Source: Planctomycetota bacterium (lineage in GTDB: Bacteria > Planctomycetota > Uabimicrobiia > Uabimicrobiales > JABWCH01). Taken from it: a stretch of 50,442 nt of DNA. The notes under the pieces were generated by a model, which was not told the DNA's origin, searched no databases, and saw only the letters and a list, made by a program, of their open reading frames with translations. Both the position numbers and the translations under genes were made by a program. The stretch spans positions 1-50,442 of the forward strand of contig JAGOMP010000018.1 in the NCBI GenBank assembly GCA_017993505.1, written 5' to 3'. This document shows, piece by piece, positions 16,402 to 26,084 of the stretch; position 1 is the stretch's first letter; the number at the start of each line of letters is the position of its first letter.

Positions 16402-19400
16402 TCAATATATACTGTGATAAATATGGTTTTGGAAAACATAGATAACTGTAATATCATCCACTGCAGGACTATTAAATAGAACACTACTTGTATTCTGTAT
16501 CTTTCCAGGAAATCGAATGGAATATGTAAAACGAAAGTCATTTTCTGTTTTTTCCAAGAAATATGTATCATCTATGTTGACTAATATATCAATAAAGCGA
16601 TCAATCGTCTTTGCATACCAAATAGTTTCTGAATTTTTATTATTGCTAATCACTTCTGTAGACTTAAACCATTTATAAAGTACATCATTGTACAGTTCAT
16701 CCAATGTTTTCCACCCAGGGCTTTGTTGTGTTTTTTTGTCGATATAGATATTATATGTATCTGCTCCACCATTGTCAGATCTTAAAGTCCATTGATTTTG
16801 TAATGTACTTATATTATCTTTTGTTAGTAGCCAAACTTCAGGGTTGTAAGGTACCCCCAGATATGTATCATCATATGGGGTTGTATTATCTGAGTCTGCA
16901 TTGTTGGTCCATTTCATTTTAGGAGTTCCATTAAATCCATCTGGATGACCAGGGGTAAATATTTGCAGAATTGTTGGAATAATAATTTCTTGATTGTCAT
17001 TTTGAAACATTGTTATTTGAGCAGGAATTTTGAAGGTTTCTTGTTGTGTTTCGCCTGGAAAATTTTTACGCCAAAGTGATAATGTAAATGATGGATTAAA
17101 TGGTTTATCTAATTCTGTTGCTGTTTCTTTTAGTGTTATTTTTGTATTAAATGCTGTTAGTTTTAGTTTCCATTTAGATTTATCCTCATCGTCACTATAC
17201 TTTTTCTTAATATCTTCCCACCATGACTTTACACGACTATCTATCAATTCAATTTCTGAAGTAGCCTGTTCTATGAATCCGAGTGCAAATCCCATATTTC
17301 CTCCGAATCGAGGCGTGCATGTAATGGAAGTCACATCACCTTCTATGTCATGGCTTCGAATTTTACTTTGAAAGATACCATAAGAACCATTGTATGTTTG
17401 ATCATCTATTTCTACCTCTGAGCCAACGTGTTGAGGGAAAGGAAAACGAGATGGCAAATAAGAAGGATCGTCAATAGTATTTTTAATTGTATTGGAAATA
17501 CAAAATTCATCGATAGTCATATAGGGAGGTTCTGTTGCGTCTGTATTATGGGATCCAATGTACAATGTATTGTGATTATTGGGATTAGATATCGTATATA
17601 AAGGAGGATAATTTCCAGCAACTGTATATGAATTTTGTATGTCTTGCGAATAACTTTCTCCTGTTCCAGGAGATTGTTCATTTCCATCTTCCCCTTCTCC
17701 ATCTTCCCCTTCTCCATCTTCTGGATCTTGAATATTTTCTTCCTTTTTTTCAGATTTATAAAAATCTCCAAAGAGAACGAAACAAGAAATTTTATTTGCT
17801 GTCTCTTCAAAATTATACATGCTTGCTCCCTTATGAAATCGCAATGCTAAATGATACCATTTATTAGTATGAATTCCATAATGAGTAACAGGATCTAAGG
17901 TTAATTCTTTTACTGTAGAAGTATACATCCCTGTAAATTCAGTAGATTCTGATTCACCGGTAGCATCTCCATCTTCTGTTCCACCGGTAGCATCTCCATC
18001 TTCTGTTCCACCAGTAGCATCTCCAGCATCTGTTCCATCAGTAGGCTTAGGTGGCTCTGGCAATTTCATAATATGCCTAGCAATCGTATCATTAATATCA
18101 CCATATAAGTTATGTCGAAATCGAATGTGCATTTTTCGCAAAAAAGGATCTTGTTGAAAATCTTCTGTTTGATTAGGTGAATAAATTTTAAATTGAATTT
18201 CTCTTTGAATTCCATAAAAATTAGGTGAATCTTCAGTTTGGTCAGAAAAGAAAACTGTTCTCCACTCTTGATCATTATCCCATTGAGAATCGATTTTAAA
18301 CCAAAAATGGATCAACCCTTCTCCGTCAATAGGTGGAAAATTATTCTCTGTGATGTTAAATTGGAGATGTTGCAAATTGTCGTTTAAAATACAACCATCA
18401 GAAACTAAATTTCCTTTTATACTAGGCGACTGAATCAATCCAGTCTTGTCATCCATAGTTCTATAAAAATCTTTAGGTTGACTTGTTCGTAAGTTTGGAT
18501 ATTGTCTTGTACGATACATCTCAGAAAGGTTAAAAAGATACGTGTTATTATCTAAAACAGAACAGCCTGTGATGGTGTGAAGATTATTAGGAACTATGTG
18601 TCCAAAAAGTTGGCTAGAAGCAGACCATAAGTCTTTAGGAGTTACATATGCTTTTTTTGTGTTATTGCCAAAAGAAAATGCATTCAATCCAATTCCAGGA
18701 ATTTTAGAAGTTCCAGTATCTGATCCTTTTTGAAATGTATCTTCTGTTCCTATACGATTTTCAGGTTTATTCTGTTCATAGACTAATAAATTTTCAGCAA
18801 GTGCATCTTGTAATGTACTATAATTAGGGACTATTGTAGTATGAGCAATATATCCATCAGGACCACATTCAAAGTCATATTGGCTTGTCTGGTAAATGCA
18901 ATCAAAAATAGACACTAAAGATTGTTTTAAACTACTAGAAATTAGATTTTCATTTGGATCTAAGATTTTTCCATAAGATGAAATTTCAAACATACCTAGA
19001 GGGAAAAAACAGAATTCTGTAGAATAATGAAATAAGTTTAACTTTGTCAAAGATTGGTAAACAGCATAATCAGGATTACTTTCATGTAAATGAACATTGG
19101 GATCAAAATTTGCTTTGAGTAGAGCATTTTTTAGAGGATGGTCTGTTGTAAAAACATCTCCAGAAGAAGTTAATTGATCAATAAATTTATAAAAAGCTTC
19201 CCAGTTTGTAAATGTTTTATCTGATACATTGACTTCTTCTTCAGAGTTACTTTGACCTTCAATATCTTTATATTGTGCAAATTTAATAATTTTATCTGCT
19301 ATTTTTTCTGCTTCTGCTTTACTAATCGAAGTTACTTCTACAAATTGTCCTTGGCTATTTTTTTCACTCATAGACAAATTTTTCAAAATAGCAATCAATA

Positions 19401-20331
19401 CAGGACGAGAAGCAGTATTAATATTGACTGGTACTCTATATTCTATGCGATATGTGTTTTCTGTTAAATTTTTAGGTGCAATATTTCGATAGATATTATA
19501 ATTATTCATGTTTTCCCAAGTAGGATATACAGTGATATAATCCCACATATAGTGTAAATCTTCGTTAGTAATGGTCTTCCCATTTTCATATTCACCTAAA
19601 AGGTCATATTTACTAGTAAAACCTTGCAGTTCATTTCGTCTTTTTATAATTTCTCTACCTAAACCATGAAAAGGTCCTGTTGCATCGTATAACCCTTCAC
19701 ATTGTTTTAATTTTCCTACTTCTTCGCTCAATGTGTTGATCATAGCCCCCATTTTTATCTCTTCTTCTTCTCTATTATAATTATCATAGGGATCATGACT
19801 AGCAATGCCTACAGCACAATTGATTTGGTGTTGGCTAACATGACTATTTAAAGGAAATTGAGATGTAGTGTCTAAAATTTTTAAGGCATATTGACCTGTA
19901 GAACAATGTCCTGAAATTTTATTGTCTGTTAATAAAGGAAATGAAACAGAAATATCTATATTTTCTTCATTTTCTAAATAATTTTCTATTTTATCTAAAG
20001 GAATGCCAGCTGCTACTTCTATATTATCAATTCTATTATCTTCTGAATTTTTGAAGTGCATGATAGAATATAGCCAAGTTCTTCGATCTACTGTAGTGAT
20101 TTTTTCTCTGAATATTTGTTTTAATTGTCCAATGGCAAATTCTATTCCAGCATCTGCCAATAATTCTGCATCTGTGATATCTGAATACATTGTTCCTGTT
20201 TTCATTTCCATGGTGCTTGTAAGAACAAAGGTAATACTCATAACTGATAATAAGAGCATGCATCCTAATACAAGAATGAGTGCATTGCCTTTATTTTTAC
20301 AAATGAGCTTTTTTTTATATTTTTTTTTCAT
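16402..20331 (-). CDS. Giant GspK/PilX-like pseudopilin with LamG domain, copy 3
   Basis: 1309 residues, same layout as copies 1 and 2 but more diverged. The N-terminus is MKKKYKKKLICKNKG, then a helix NALILVLGCMLLLSVMSI. GspK-like markers are LKILDTTSQFPLNSHVS and VNINTASRPVLIAILKNLS with NWEAFYKFIDQL. LamG markers are GLIHFWFKID, REIQFKIY and HTNKWYHLALRF. Two acidic low-complexity inserts occur: GGTEDGDAT units (17935-18050) and GEDGEGED (about 17660-17745), at the same two places as in copy 1. The ATG is followed at once by nine A (20320-20328 on the plus strand), so the frame is exposed to slippage here too, although it is in register in this sequence. It is upstream on the strand of copies 2 and 1, with separate intergenic regions, so each is probably transcribed on its own. 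Confidence 0.83.
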   Translation of the reverse strand: MKKKYKKKLICKNKGNALILVLGCMLLLSVMSITFVLTSTMEMKTGTMYSDITDAELLADAGIEFAIGQLKQIFREKITTVDRRTWLYSIMHFKNSEDNRIDNIEVAAGIPLDKIENYLENEENIDISVSFPLLTDNKISGHCSTGQYALKILDTTSQFPLNSHVSQHQINCAVGIASHDPYDNYNREEEEIKMGAMINTLSEEVGKLKQCEGLYDATGPFHGLGREIIKRRNELQGFTSKYDLLGEYENGKTITNEDLHYMWDYITVYPTWENMNNYNIYRNIAPKNLTENTYRIEYRVPVNINTASRPVLIAILKNLSMSEKNSQGQFVEVTSISKAEAEKIADKIIKFAQYKDIEGQSNSEEEVNVSDKTFTNWEAFYKFIDQLTSSGDVFTTDHPLKNALLKANFDPNVHLHESNPDYAVYQSLTKLNLFHYSTEFCFFPLGMFEISSYGKILDPNENLISSSLKQSLVSIFDCIYQTSQYDFECGPDGYIAHTTIVPNYSTLQDALAENLLVYEQNKPENRIGTEDTFQKGSDTGTSKIPGIGLNAFSFGNNTKKAYVTPKDLWSASSQLFGHIVPNNLHTITGCSVLDNNTYLFNLSEMYRTRQYPNLRTSQPKDFYRTMDDKTGLIQSPSIKGNLVSDGCILNDNLQHLQFNITENNFPPIDGEGLIHFWFKIDSQWDNDQEWRTVFFSDQTEDSPNFYGIQREIQFKIYSPNQTEDFQQDPFLRKMHIRFRHNLYGDINDTIARHIMKLPEPPKPTDGTDAGDATGGTEDGDATGGTEDGDATGESESTEFTGMYTSTVKELTLDPVTHYGIHTNKWYHLALRFHKGASMYNFEETANKISCFVLFGDFYKSEKKEENIQDPEDGEGEDGEGEDGNEQSPGTGESYSQDIQNSYTVAGNYPPLYTISNPNNHNTLYIGSHNTDATEPPYMTIDEFCISNTIKNTIDDPSYLPSRFPFPQHVGSEVEIDDQTYNGSYGIFQSKIRSHDIEGDVTSITCTPRFGGNMGFALGFIEQATSEIELIDSRVKSWWEDIKKKYSDDEDKSKWKLKLTAFNTKITLKETATELDKPFNPSFTLSLWRKNFPGETQQETFKIPAQITMFQNDNQEIIIPTILQIFTPGHPDGFNGTPKMKWTNNADSDNTTPYDDTYLGVPYNPEVWLLTKDNISTLQNQWTLRSDNGGADTYNIYIDKKTQQSPGWKTLDELYNDVLYKWFKSTEVISNNKNSETIWYAKTIDRFIDILVNIDDTYFLEKTENDFRFTYSIRFPGKIQNTSSVLFNSPAVDDITVIYVFQNHIYHSIY
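17935..18050 (-). repeat. 27-base tandem repeat within giant gene copy 3
   Basis: About three copies of a 27-base unit (plus strand words CCACCGGTAGCATCTCC and ATCTTCTGTT) encode GGTEDGDAT-type repeats, with a degenerate copy on the N-terminal side. The position matches the repeat site of copies 1 and 2. A second, shorter acidic repeat (15-base TCTCCATCTTCCCCT units) is at about 17690-17712. Confidence 0.8.
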
Positions 20332-20424
20332 ATAGATACCCTATTTTAAAAAAAGCTTAATTTTGGATGAGTTCAGTGAAATATCCTCTATAATTATATT
20401 AGGGATACAGTTCATTTTTTCATA

Positions 20425-20619
20425 TTATGAAGCAATTTTGGGTTGTATTTCCCAATTACATTGACTATAACTAATTTCCCATGATGAAATGAAGTGTTTG
20501 CCATTTAAATAAAAAATTTCTTGTTGTTTTACATGAAAAAGATCTAAACTAACACTAATAATTTCGTCATAATAAATATAACTACAAATAATATAACTAG
20601 TTTGGTTAACTGTGTACAT
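20425..20619 (-). CDS. Possible small protein of unknown function
   Basis: A 64-residue frame from ATG. The composition looks protein-like (alternating hydrophobic and polar residues, WEISYSQCNWEIQPKIAS at the end) and its codon use resembles that of the neighbours. However, no ribosome-binding sequence precedes the ATG and I recognise no family. It lies 93 bases upstream of giant gene copy 3 on the same strand. It could be a real small gene or chance. Confidence 0.3.
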   Translation of the reverse strand: MYTVNQTSYIICSYIYYDEIISVSLDLFHVKQQEIFYLNGKHFISSWEISYSQCNWEIQPKIAS

Positions 20620-20838
20620 TTATTGTATGAAAAATATTTATTCATATCTATCTTTTATAAATATACGATAATATTTATAAAATATCCAATAAAAAAAAAA
20701 TAAACAAATAGTCTCATATCTAGAAATAAAAAAATGTGTGAGGTAATAGAACATACTAATATAATTATAGTTAATCATTGTTAGGTATTCAAAATAATAT
20801 AATACTTATAATTATAGCTAAAGAGTCTTATAAAATTT

Positions 20839-20882
20839 AAAAGGCTATCAAATTAGTATACACCCTAATTTGATAGCCTTTT
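20839..20882 (-). terminator. Intrinsic terminator of glgP
   Basis: Perfect 18-base-pair inverted repeat (AAAAGGCTATCAAATTAG and its complement) with an 8-base loop, located 59 bases beyond the glgP stop. The A and T ends allow it to work on either strand. Confidence 0.75.
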
Positions 20883-20940
20883 AATTATGTAATGCCAAAA
20901 TAAAATTTTTATACTATACGTAAACTTTACTGTCTAAATA

Positions 20941-23421
20941 TTATTTTTGGAATACTTTTTGAATTTTCCAGATATCTTTGGCATATTCTTCAATAGCTCT
21001 ATCGGCACTAAAGAAGCCTACACGAGCAACGTTGTAAATAGATTTTGTAATCCAAGATTCTTTGTTGGTATATGTTCTTTGAATAATGCTTTGAGCATCG
21101 CTATATGCTTGGAAGTCGCCTAAAATGTAATATGGTTCATTAAATCGAAAGAGTGCATCAATGAGTGGATTAAAAAGATGGGGATCGTACATAGAAAAAT
21201 AGTTGCTTCTGATAAGAGTAATGGCTTGTTGTAGTAAAGGACAGTTGTCATAAAATTCTCTAGGATCATAGTGTTGTGTTATTGCATATACATCGTCTGC
21301 AGTCATTCCAAATGGAAACATATTTTCTTGTCCGATGTGTTCCATCATTTCAAGGTTAGCACCATCTAATGTAGCAATGGTAAGTGCACCGTTTAATGCG
21401 AATTTCATGTTGCCAGTACCAGAAGCTTCCATACCTGCGGTAGAGATCTGTTCACTAATATCAGTTCCAGGTATGATGCATTGTGCATAAGTTACTTTAT
21501 AATTCGGAATAAAAATTACTTTGAGTTTGTCTTTGATATCGGGGTCTTGATTAATAATATTCGCAACTCCATGAATAAATCGTATGATAAGACATGCTAT
21601 GTCATATCCTGGTGCTGCTTTACCTGCAAATATAAAAACTTGGGGATGGATATTTTCATTGGGATTGTTTTTAATCCGTATGTAAAGTGTAATAATATGC
21701 ATTAAGTTTAAGAGTTGTCTCTTGTATTCATGAATTCGTTTGGCATGTACATCAAATATAGCATAAGGATTTATGTCAATGCCTTGTGTTTCTTTGATAA
21801 ATTTTGCAAGTTTTACTTTGTTATTGTGTTTGATATTGTAAAATTTTTCTCGAAAACTAGAATCTTGAATAAAATTTTCAAGTTTTTCAAGTTTTTCTAA
21901 GTTTGTAGGCCACTCAGATCCAATAGATTCTGTAATGAGTTGGGTCAATTCTGGATTGGCAATCATAAGCCAACGTCTTGGTGTGATTCCATTTGTTTTA
22001 TTTTGAAATTTTTCTGGATATACGTTGTAGAATTGTTTTAAAATGCGTTGTTTTAGAATTTCTGAATGTAATTTAGATACTCCATTGACTGTATGAGAAG
22101 CCACAGTAGCTAAATGTGCCATTCGAATTCTTTTTTCTGGATATTCTTCTACTAGGCTCATTTGTTCTAAGAGTTCATTATTGCCAGGTGAATATATAGA
22201 AATATCACTCATAAGGTGACTATTGATTTCATAAATAATATGAAGGTGACGTGGTAAGTATTGGTGAAAAAAATCAACAGACCATTTTTCTAAAGCCTCT
22301 GGCATAATAGTATGGTTTGTATATCCAAATGTGCGCGACACAATGTCCCAAGAATATTCCCATGAAAAATTTTTTTCATCTAATAAAATACGCATGAGTT
22401 CTGGAATTGCAAGAACAGGATGTGTATCGTTGAGTTGAATAGCAACTTTTTCTGGGAAAAGATCGTAATTTTTTTGATAATTAGCCTCAAATCGACGAAT
22501 AATATCAAAAATGGTGCATCGAACTAAAAAGTATTGTTGCAAGAATCGAAGTTGTTTACCTGCCAAATGTTTGTCATTGGGATATAAAATTTGCGTAATT
22601 TTTTCTGCCTCAAGTTTTCGTTGCAACGCTGATGTATAAAAGCAATCGTTGAATTTATTTAAATCAAATTCTTCGTCTGCCATTGCTTGCCAAAGTCGTA
22701 ATGTATTGACGTTATTTGTGCCATAGCCAGTCACAGGAATATCATAGGGCATACCAAGTACATAATCATCTGGTTCCCAAACCCATTTCAATTTTCCATC
22801 TTGTTGTGTTTGTTGATATGCTTTACCACCTAATGGTACAGGAATAGTATAACCATGTTGTGGAATTTCCCAAGCATACGGTGTTTTTAACCATTCATCA
22901 CCGTGGATAGTTTGTTGTCCATTTTCTATACCTTGTCTAAAGATTCCATAACGAAAGCGCAGTCCATAACCTATTGCAGGGTAATTGCATGTTGTCATAG
23001 AATCGAGAAAACAAGAAGCAAGGCGACCTAGACCACCATTTCCTAATGCAGGGTCTTCTTCTAAGTTATATATATCATCCCAATTTAATTTTAATTCAAA
23101 ACCATCCAGTTTGTATTTTTTAGGATTGAATGTTTCAATGGCTTGTCGAACTTCATCTAATATGCCAAGATTGATAAGATTATTGGTAAATAATCGACCA
23201 GGCAAAAATTCCATAGATAGATAATAAACACGCTTAACTTTTTGAATGTGGTATGTTCTTTGTGTTTGTAACCACTTATCGATGATTTGTTCTTGTATTA
23301 CCATAGCTAAAGCAGCATAACAGTGATGAGCATTGGCACTGTATCCATCTTTTGCTTGAGAAACTTTTAGGTATGTTAAGAAAGATTTTTGAATATTTTC
23401 AATTCGTTCTTGAAAGTCCAT
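20941..23421 (-). CDS. glgP: Glycogen/starch/maltodextrin phosphorylase
   Basis: Cytosolic GT35 enzyme that releases glucose 1-phosphate from alpha-1,4-glucans; 826 residues, the usual length. The pyridoxal-phosphate site EASGTGNMKFALNGALT (about residues 665-680) is complete with its lysine. EDPALGNGGLGRLASCFLDS (about 120-140), QLNDTHP and NGITPRRW are all present. The ATG has AAAAGGA 9 bases upstream. It is the last gene of the long minus-strand run but is separated from the pseudo-caspase gene by 93 bases, so it may have its own promoter; it has a good terminator. It implies that the organism stores or uses glycogen, though no glgA, glgB or glgC is in the window. Confidence 0.96.
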   Translation of the reverse strand: MDFQERIENIQKSFLTYLKVSQAKDGYSANAHHCYAALAMVIQEQIIDKWLQTQRTYHIQKVKRVYYLSMEFLPGRLFTNNLINLGILDEVRQAIETFNPKKYKLDGFELKLNWDDIYNLEEDPALGNGGLGRLASCFLDSMTTCNYPAIGYGLRFRYGIFRQGIENGQQTIHGDEWLKTPYAWEIPQHGYTIPVPLGGKAYQQTQQDGKLKWVWEPDDYVLGMPYDIPVTGYGTNNVNTLRLWQAMADEEFDLNKFNDCFYTSALQRKLEAEKITQILYPNDKHLAGKQLRFLQQYFLVRCTIFDIIRRFEANYQKNYDLFPEKVAIQLNDTHPVLAIPELMRILLDEKNFSWEYSWDIVSRTFGYTNHTIMPEALEKWSVDFFHQYLPRHLHIIYEINSHLMSDISIYSPGNNELLEQMSLVEEYPEKRIRMAHLATVASHTVNGVSKLHSEILKQRILKQFYNVYPEKFQNKTNGITPRRWLMIANPELTQLITESIGSEWPTNLEKLEKLENFIQDSSFREKFYNIKHNNKVKLAKFIKETQGIDINPYAIFDVHAKRIHEYKRQLLNLMHIITLYIRIKNNPNENIHPQVFIFAGKAAPGYDIACLIIRFIHGVANIINQDPDIKDKLKVIFIPNYKVTYAQCIIPGTDISEQISTAGMEASGTGNMKFALNGALTIATLDGANLEMMEHIGQENMFPFGMTADDVYAITQHYDPREFYDNCPLLQQAITLIRSNYFSMYDPHLFNPLIDALFRFNEPYYILGDFQAYSDAQSIIQRTYTNKESWITKSIYNVARVGFFSADRAIEEYAKDIWKIQKVFQK

Positions 23422-23514
23422 GTAAAATTCCTTTTTGATTCTACTAAAAAGATTTAGGCTAATTTTTAATTGTCGATAATTTATTTTTTTATGTAGGATT
23501 GCATAGAAAATTAT

Positions 23515-25704
23515 TTATTTTATAAAACGAAGTCCTACATCGCTTCGTCTTGTTTGGGGAAGAAAACTAATAGAAAAGCAGGGCGAAAGTAAAATTTCTG
23601 TGCTAGAAAAGGATCCACCTTTGGCAATATAAAATAAAGAACCTTGTATGGGACATTTGTTTTGACACCACTCCCAAACATTGCCAGATAAATGGTAGCA
23701 ACCGTATTCTGAGGCTGAAAGAGTATCAATATAGATTAATTTGTAGTTAGGTAAGAGGCATGGTGTGGACATTTCTGAAGGAACATCACCATTGCAATTT
23801 TGTAATGTTGGATATGAGTTGCCCCATGGATATAGATAGCCTTTTGTTGTTCGTGCGGCATATTCCCATTGTTGTATTGTAGGAAGTTGTTTTCCACTCC
23901 AAGTAGCATATGCTTGTGCATCATACCAAGACACATGTACTACTGGTAATTGCGGATCTTTTTCTATAAAATTGGGTGGATAGGGACGTGCTGTTTGTTG
24001 ACAAAATATACTATATTGTTGATTCGATGTTTCGTATTTGTCCATGTAAAATCCATTGATGTTTATTTCTTGTATTTTGTAAATTTCTACAAACGTTTTA
24101 TAGTTGTTTAAAATGTTCTCTAGATAATGGTAAATTTCCTGTTGTTCGTGCAATAATCCTCGTAATCGTTCTATATCTGTATAACATTGTCGCAATAAAT
24201 TTGTGGCACTGATAAAAAAATCTTTTTCTGTAAATATGTTGCTAGATTTATTTAATTCTGCGAGTTCTTCGGGAAAAGAACATTCTTGATTTATGTTTTT
24301 TTCTGTTTGTTGATTATTTTCTTCTGTTTTCCCTAAATGGCTATGTATGTTGCTCCATGTTTCTGTTTTTTTGTATACGCTTTGCATTTTTTCTGACACT
24401 TCTTGCAACGTTTTTTTGCAAGATTCAAGACTAGCTAGCAATGTTAAGCGAATATTTAAATCTTGGTGATTCCATTTTTTTTGTTCTTGTAAATATGTGA
24501 GCAGTTCTGAAATATGCTCTTTCAATTCTTGAGCTTGTTCTTGAGAAAATCCGAGGATGGCTATTCCAGTAGGAATATAGACCATTTCAGAATTGTCTTT
24601 TCCCCAAATATATGTATTTTTTTTATGGCTTTTTGTCATTCCCATGGGCATCCATTCATTATGCCATCCTTTTTTTCGTTTAGGTAAAAAAAATTCATGA
24701 ACAAACCATTGACCATTTTCATCTTCTATAGATAAGTAGACAGAATCGATGCCACTTTGTATTTTTAATGTCCCATAAAACCAATATGTATGATCCCAGT
24801 AAATTTTTTGTAACCCTTGTGCCCATTTTTTTGTGATTTTCCCTATTCGTAATGGATTTCCTTGGCAGACGACATTTTGTATTGTGAAATTATGTCGCAA
24901 AAATCCTGAAAATATAACTTCTTGTGTTGTATCTCCTAAAATTTCTTTTGGTTCTATCCATTCTATGCATGGTTTTTTTTGAACTAATTTAAAAGCAACG
25001 TTGCATGTTCCAAAATATATGGGAATTTGTCCAAAGCCAGATAAAGTTACGCTTGTGCAAAGCCATTCTGCTAATTCTGAGATAAGTAGAACTCCATCTT
25101 TATTTTTATCTGCTGTTTGGTTTAAATATTCTACATTTCGCAATGCCATACGAAAAAAATAAGAGAAAAAACTTACACCACTTCGCTCTAAAGACATGCT
25201 ATTGTGCGATGCACTGAAAAGTACACAAGTATTTTGTTGTAATAGAGAAATGTCAATGTATTTTGGATTGTCTTTTGTTAACAAACTGGGACAAGAATAA
25301 AATATATCAAAACAAAGGAATATTCCTTGGGCAGGACAAGTTTGTAATTCTTGAAAAATAGTATTAATATCTATGATCCCATCTGAAAAGATAAGGGAAA
25401 GTGTATCGTTAGAAAAGATACTATTACTGATAACATATAAACAAAGAACATCATTTTCTTGGCATTGATTCCATGTTTGTAATGTATCTAGCATCATTTG
25501 TGTTGTGGCTTGTTTCCCCTGTACAACTTGGACGTGTCCGCCAACATATTCTTGTATTGTCTGTCCAATGGAAATTGCATCATGTTCTGCACAACGAATT
25601 TTTGGGAAGTCTTTAGATTCGCTATTTTCAAAAATTACAGAAATGTATTCTGCAAAACTGCAATGGACAAAAAAGAAACATAGAATCCAATATAACATTT
25701 TCAT
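23515..25704 (-). CDS. Secreted degenerate caspase-like / formylglycine-enzyme (FGE-sulfatase) fusion
   Basis: 729 residues from the ATG at 25704. A second ATG two codons upstream (25710) touches the AGGAG directly, whereas 25704 is 6 bases from it. Residues 1-19 are a signal peptide. Residues 20-230 resemble a peptidase C14 (caspase-like) domain, including the EF-hand-like loop DKNKDGVLLISE (199-210) often seen in bacterial members. The catalytic His site reads VISNS (91-95) and the Cys site FDIFYS (132-137) instead of SGHG and DACHSG, so it is probably inactive. Residues 350-540 are Gln/Glu-rich with likely coiled coil. Residues 547-729 are an FGE/SUMF1-type domain: DKYETSNQQYSIFC, HVSWYDAQAYATWSGKQLP, WEYAARTTKGYLYPWGN, LSGNVWEWC, GGSF and GLRF. 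Such domains often bind rather than convert. Last of a close-packed minus-strand run. Confidence 0.8.
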   Translation of the reverse strand: MKMLYWILCFFFVHCSFAEYISVIFENSESKDFPKIRCAEHDAISIGQTIQEYVGGHVQVVQGKQATTQMMLDTLQTWNQCQENDVLCLYVISNSIFSNDTLSLIFSDGIIDINTIFQELQTCPAQGIFLCFDIFYSCPSLLTKDNPKYIDISLLQQNTCVLFSASHNSMSLERSGVSFFSYFFRMALRNVEYLNQTADKNKDGVLLISELAEWLCTSVTLSGFGQIPIYFGTCNVAFKLVQKKPCIEWIEPKEILGDTTQEVIFSGFLRHNFTIQNVVCQGNPLRIGKITKKWAQGLQKIYWDHTYWFYGTLKIQSGIDSVYLSIEDENGQWFVHEFFLPKRKKGWHNEWMPMGMTKSHKKNTYIWGKDNSEMVYIPTGIAILGFSQEQAQELKEHISELLTYLQEQKKWNHQDLNIRLTLLASLESCKKTLQEVSEKMQSVYKKTETWSNIHSHLGKTEENNQQTEKNINQECSFPEELAELNKSSNIFTEKDFFISATNLLRQCYTDIERLRGLLHEQQEIYHYLENILNNYKTFVEIYKIQEININGFYMDKYETSNQQYSIFCQQTARPYPPNFIEKDPQLPVVHVSWYDAQAYATWSGKQLPTIQQWEYAARTTKGYLYPWGNSYPTLQNCNGDVPSEMSTPCLLPNYKLIYIDTLSASEYGCYHLSGNVWEWCQNKCPIQGSLFYIAKGGSFSSTEILLSPCFSISFLPQTRRSDVGLRFIK

Positions 25705-25728
25705 ACTCATCTCCTATTCACTAGAAAA

Positions 25729-26073
25729 TCATTCTTCTAGTAAATTATTTTTTTGCATATATTGAAATCCGGCACAATTTTGGAGCATATATTGCATGTC
25801 TTCTGGAGACATATGATCCCAATAAGGAAATGTTCTACATTGTTCTGGGCGAACAGCATAAATTCTGCAACCATTTTGATAAAAAATGCAATCTCCTTCT
25901 AAATTATCTTTTAAACGTGGACCATCTGCAGTTTCTTTTACGTATTGTTCTTGAAATCTTGTAAGTGGCATGGAAAGATATTGTGCTATATCTTCCATTT
26001 CTTTTTGGTCGAGCCAAACATAGCCCTCGCCACGACAACATCTGCCACATTGTAAGCATTGAAATTTTTTCAT
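25729..26073 (-). CDS. CxxCxxCC (YkgJ-type) small cysteine protein
   Basis: 114 residues with the family signature CLQCGRCC at residues 6-13, then DCIFYQNGCRIYAVRPEQCRTFPYW (about 61-85), the standard arrangement of the zinc/iron-chelating YkgJ family. The C-terminal NCAGF cysteine completes the set. Metal binding is expected; the biochemical role is not known. The ribosome-binding sequence AAAGG overlaps the stop codon of the rhomboid-like gene 11 bases upstream, and the next gene starts 24 bases downstream, so translation is probably coupled within one operon. Confidence 0.83.
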   Translation of the reverse strand: MKKFQCLQCGRCCRGEGYVWLDQKEMEDIAQYLSMPLTRFQEQYVKETADGPRLKDNLEGDCIFYQNGCRIYAVRPEQCRTFPYWDHMSPEDMQYMLQNCAGFQYMQKNNLLEE

Positions 26074-26084
26074 GTGTATAGCCT

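Larger units (their letters stand above)
20332..20940. other. Intergenic region upstream of giant gene 3
   Basis: A 609-base gap on the minus strand between glgP and giant copy 3. It holds one possible small ORF (20425-20619) and the glgP terminator (20839-20882). The rest is A+T-rich with no recognisable gene. The promoter of copy 3 should lie within 20332-20420, or upstream of the small ORF if the two are co-transcribed. Confidence 0.5.
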
